NCBI GenBank assembly: GCA_029863355.1
Contig: JAOTVO010000038.1
Span: 1 to 13,814 of the forward strand
Reading direction: 5' to 3'
DNA length: 13,814 bases
Origin: Candidatus Krumholzibacteriia bacterium
GTDB lineage: Bacteria > Krumholzibacteriota > Krumholzibacteria > WVZY01 > JAKEHA01
Positions 13,403 to 13,814 of this stretch are shown one piece after another. The notes under the pieces were generated by a model. It worked only from the letters and a program-made list of their open reading frames with translations. It searched no databases and was not told where the DNA came from. The translations under genes and the position numbers were made by a program. Within the stretch, counting starts at the first letter, position 1. Each line of letters starts with the position of its first letter.

Positions 13403-13814
13403 GTGCCGCTGGATAACGAACGCGAGATCGTTCTGGACTGGAAGAACGGGAACGAGAAAGCCTTCGAGGCCCTCGTTCGCAATTACATGGGGGAGGCCTT
13501 CTACGTGGCATACGGCTTCGTGGGCAACGCCGAGGACGCGCGCGACCTCTCGCAGGACGCCTTCATCAAGGCCTACCGCGCGCGCGACCGCTTCGACCCG
13601 TCGCGGCCCTTCTTCCCGTGGCTCTACCGCATCCTGCGCAACCACTGCATCAACTTCGTGCGGCGCAGCGCGCGCGGCCACGTCCCCCTGTACTACGACG
13701 ACAACCCCGACCGCGAGCGTTTCGCTTCCGACCAACCGACACCGATCGAGTCGGTCGAGCGCGAGGAGCGGCGGCGCTTCCTGCGCGCCGCCCTGGAGAC
13801 GCTCTCCGACGACC
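13403..13814 (+). CDS. ECF-type RNA polymerase sigma factor (3' end missing)
   Basis: The first 137 codons of a sigma70-family ECF regulator are visible, and the frame is open to the window edge. GTG 13403 has GGGAGG (13391-13396) 6 bp upstream. The sigma2 region is clear: a start such as DWKNGNEKAFEALVRNY, then NAEDARDLSQDAFIKAYRARDRFD (about residues 41-64) and FFPWLYRILRNHCINFVRR (about 69-87), which bind core polymerase and the -10. A linker holding QPTPIESVEREERRRFL follows, and the sigma4 region begins at about residue 125 (LRAALETLSDD). Any anti-sigma gene would lie downstream, outside the window. It diverges from the metallopeptidase gene across a 235-bp region with two inverted repeats. 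Confidence 0.93.
   Translation, partial: MPLDNEREIVLDWKNGNEKAFEALVRNYMGEAFYVAYGFVGNAEDARDLSQDAFIKAYRARDRFDPSRPFFPWLYRILRNHCINFVRRSARGHVPLYYDDNPDRERFASDQPTPIESVEREERRRFLRAALETLSDD

Noticed and set aside
11593..13416. Plus-strand 607-codon open frame opposite the metallopeptidase
   Set aside because: It is a shadow of the HELGH peptidase gene. There is no domain or good start, and it runs into the ECF sigma leader.
11551..13482. 643-aa version of the metallopeptidase starting at ATG 13482
   Set aside because: It would overlap the ECF sigma gene and cross the peptidase promoter at 13214-13243. The added residues are Pro/Gly/Arg-rich without family resemblance.
13217..13735. Minus-strand frame opposite the ECF sigma gene
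   Set aside because: The plus-strand frame translates to a textbook sigma2 region with a good ribosome site, so the opposite frame is a shadow.
1..13814. tRNA, rRNA, CRISPR arrays, insertion sequences or attachment sites
   Set aside because: On reading both strands I found no cloverleaf-like sequence, regularly spaced repeats, transposase or integrase motifs.

Overview
The window is one continuous, gene-dense stretch of high-GC bacterial chromosome. A hand count of 6901-6960 gives 75% GC, and most third codon positions are G or C. Three small predicted outer-membrane beta-barrel proteins with signal peptides show a diderm (Gram-negative-type) cell. GTG starts are common, and a TTG is an alternative at one gene. 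The gene mix (dipeptide-type ABC permeases, a standalone PP-loop/NFACT-type thiolase, RtcB, a SAM hydrolase, short unclassified barrels) would fit a poorly cultured high-GC lineage, such as an FCB-group candidate phylum, or a deltaproteobacterial-like lineage. No rRNA or marker gene is present to settle this, so the taxonomy is a guess. I see no tRNA, rRNA, CRISPR array, transposase or phage gene.

Layout. (1) Positions 1-1381 hold the end of a DppB-type permease and a complete DppC-type permease, the tail of a peptide/oligopeptide importer operon. (2) Positions 1413-3713 look like a three-gene operon with its own sigma70-like promoter (1413-1440) and a strong hairpin terminator (3679-3713). 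It encodes a PP-loop tRNA-thiolation-type enzyme with a C-terminal NFACT-like domain, a ZIP metal transporter and CutA. (3) A small secreted protein of unknown function (3741-4082, minus) faces the same terminator from the other side. It diverges from a small outer-membrane barrel protein (4187-4795). (4) A fatty acid hydroxylase/sterol desaturase family membrane protein (4829-5665, minus) has visibly lower GC than its surroundings and may be acquired. (5) Divergent from it, with recognisable back-to-back promoters, is a tightly overlapped operon: patatin-like phospholipase, SAM hydroxide adenosyltransferase (SAM hydrolase) and RtcB RNA ligase, ending at a hairpin terminator (8972-9010). (6) A new promoter (9015-9043) and a structured leader lead into two outer-membrane barrel genes and then fbp (class I fructose-1,6-bisphosphatase). 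(7) A zinc metallopeptidase of the M2/M3 type converges on fbp and overlaps it by 13 bp. Its own promoter (13214-13243) diverges from an ECF sigma factor gene that runs off the right edge.

How the genes work together. The peptide importer and the cytosolic-looking peptidase fit peptide use, and fbp fits gluconeogenesis on such substrates. ZIP plus CutA suggests divalent-metal handling. The thiolase and RtcB both act on RNA, but in separate operons. The least expected association is the translationally coupled patatin/SAM-hydrolase/RtcB operon. I found no convincing defence island or wholly new system. The best candidates for something undescribed are that operon, the small secreted protein, and the structured leaders ahead of the barrel gene at 9180 and the ECF sigma gene. 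No gene-free stretch exceeds 300 bp; the largest gaps are 13168-13402, 5666-5890 and 8970-9179, and their contents are listed.
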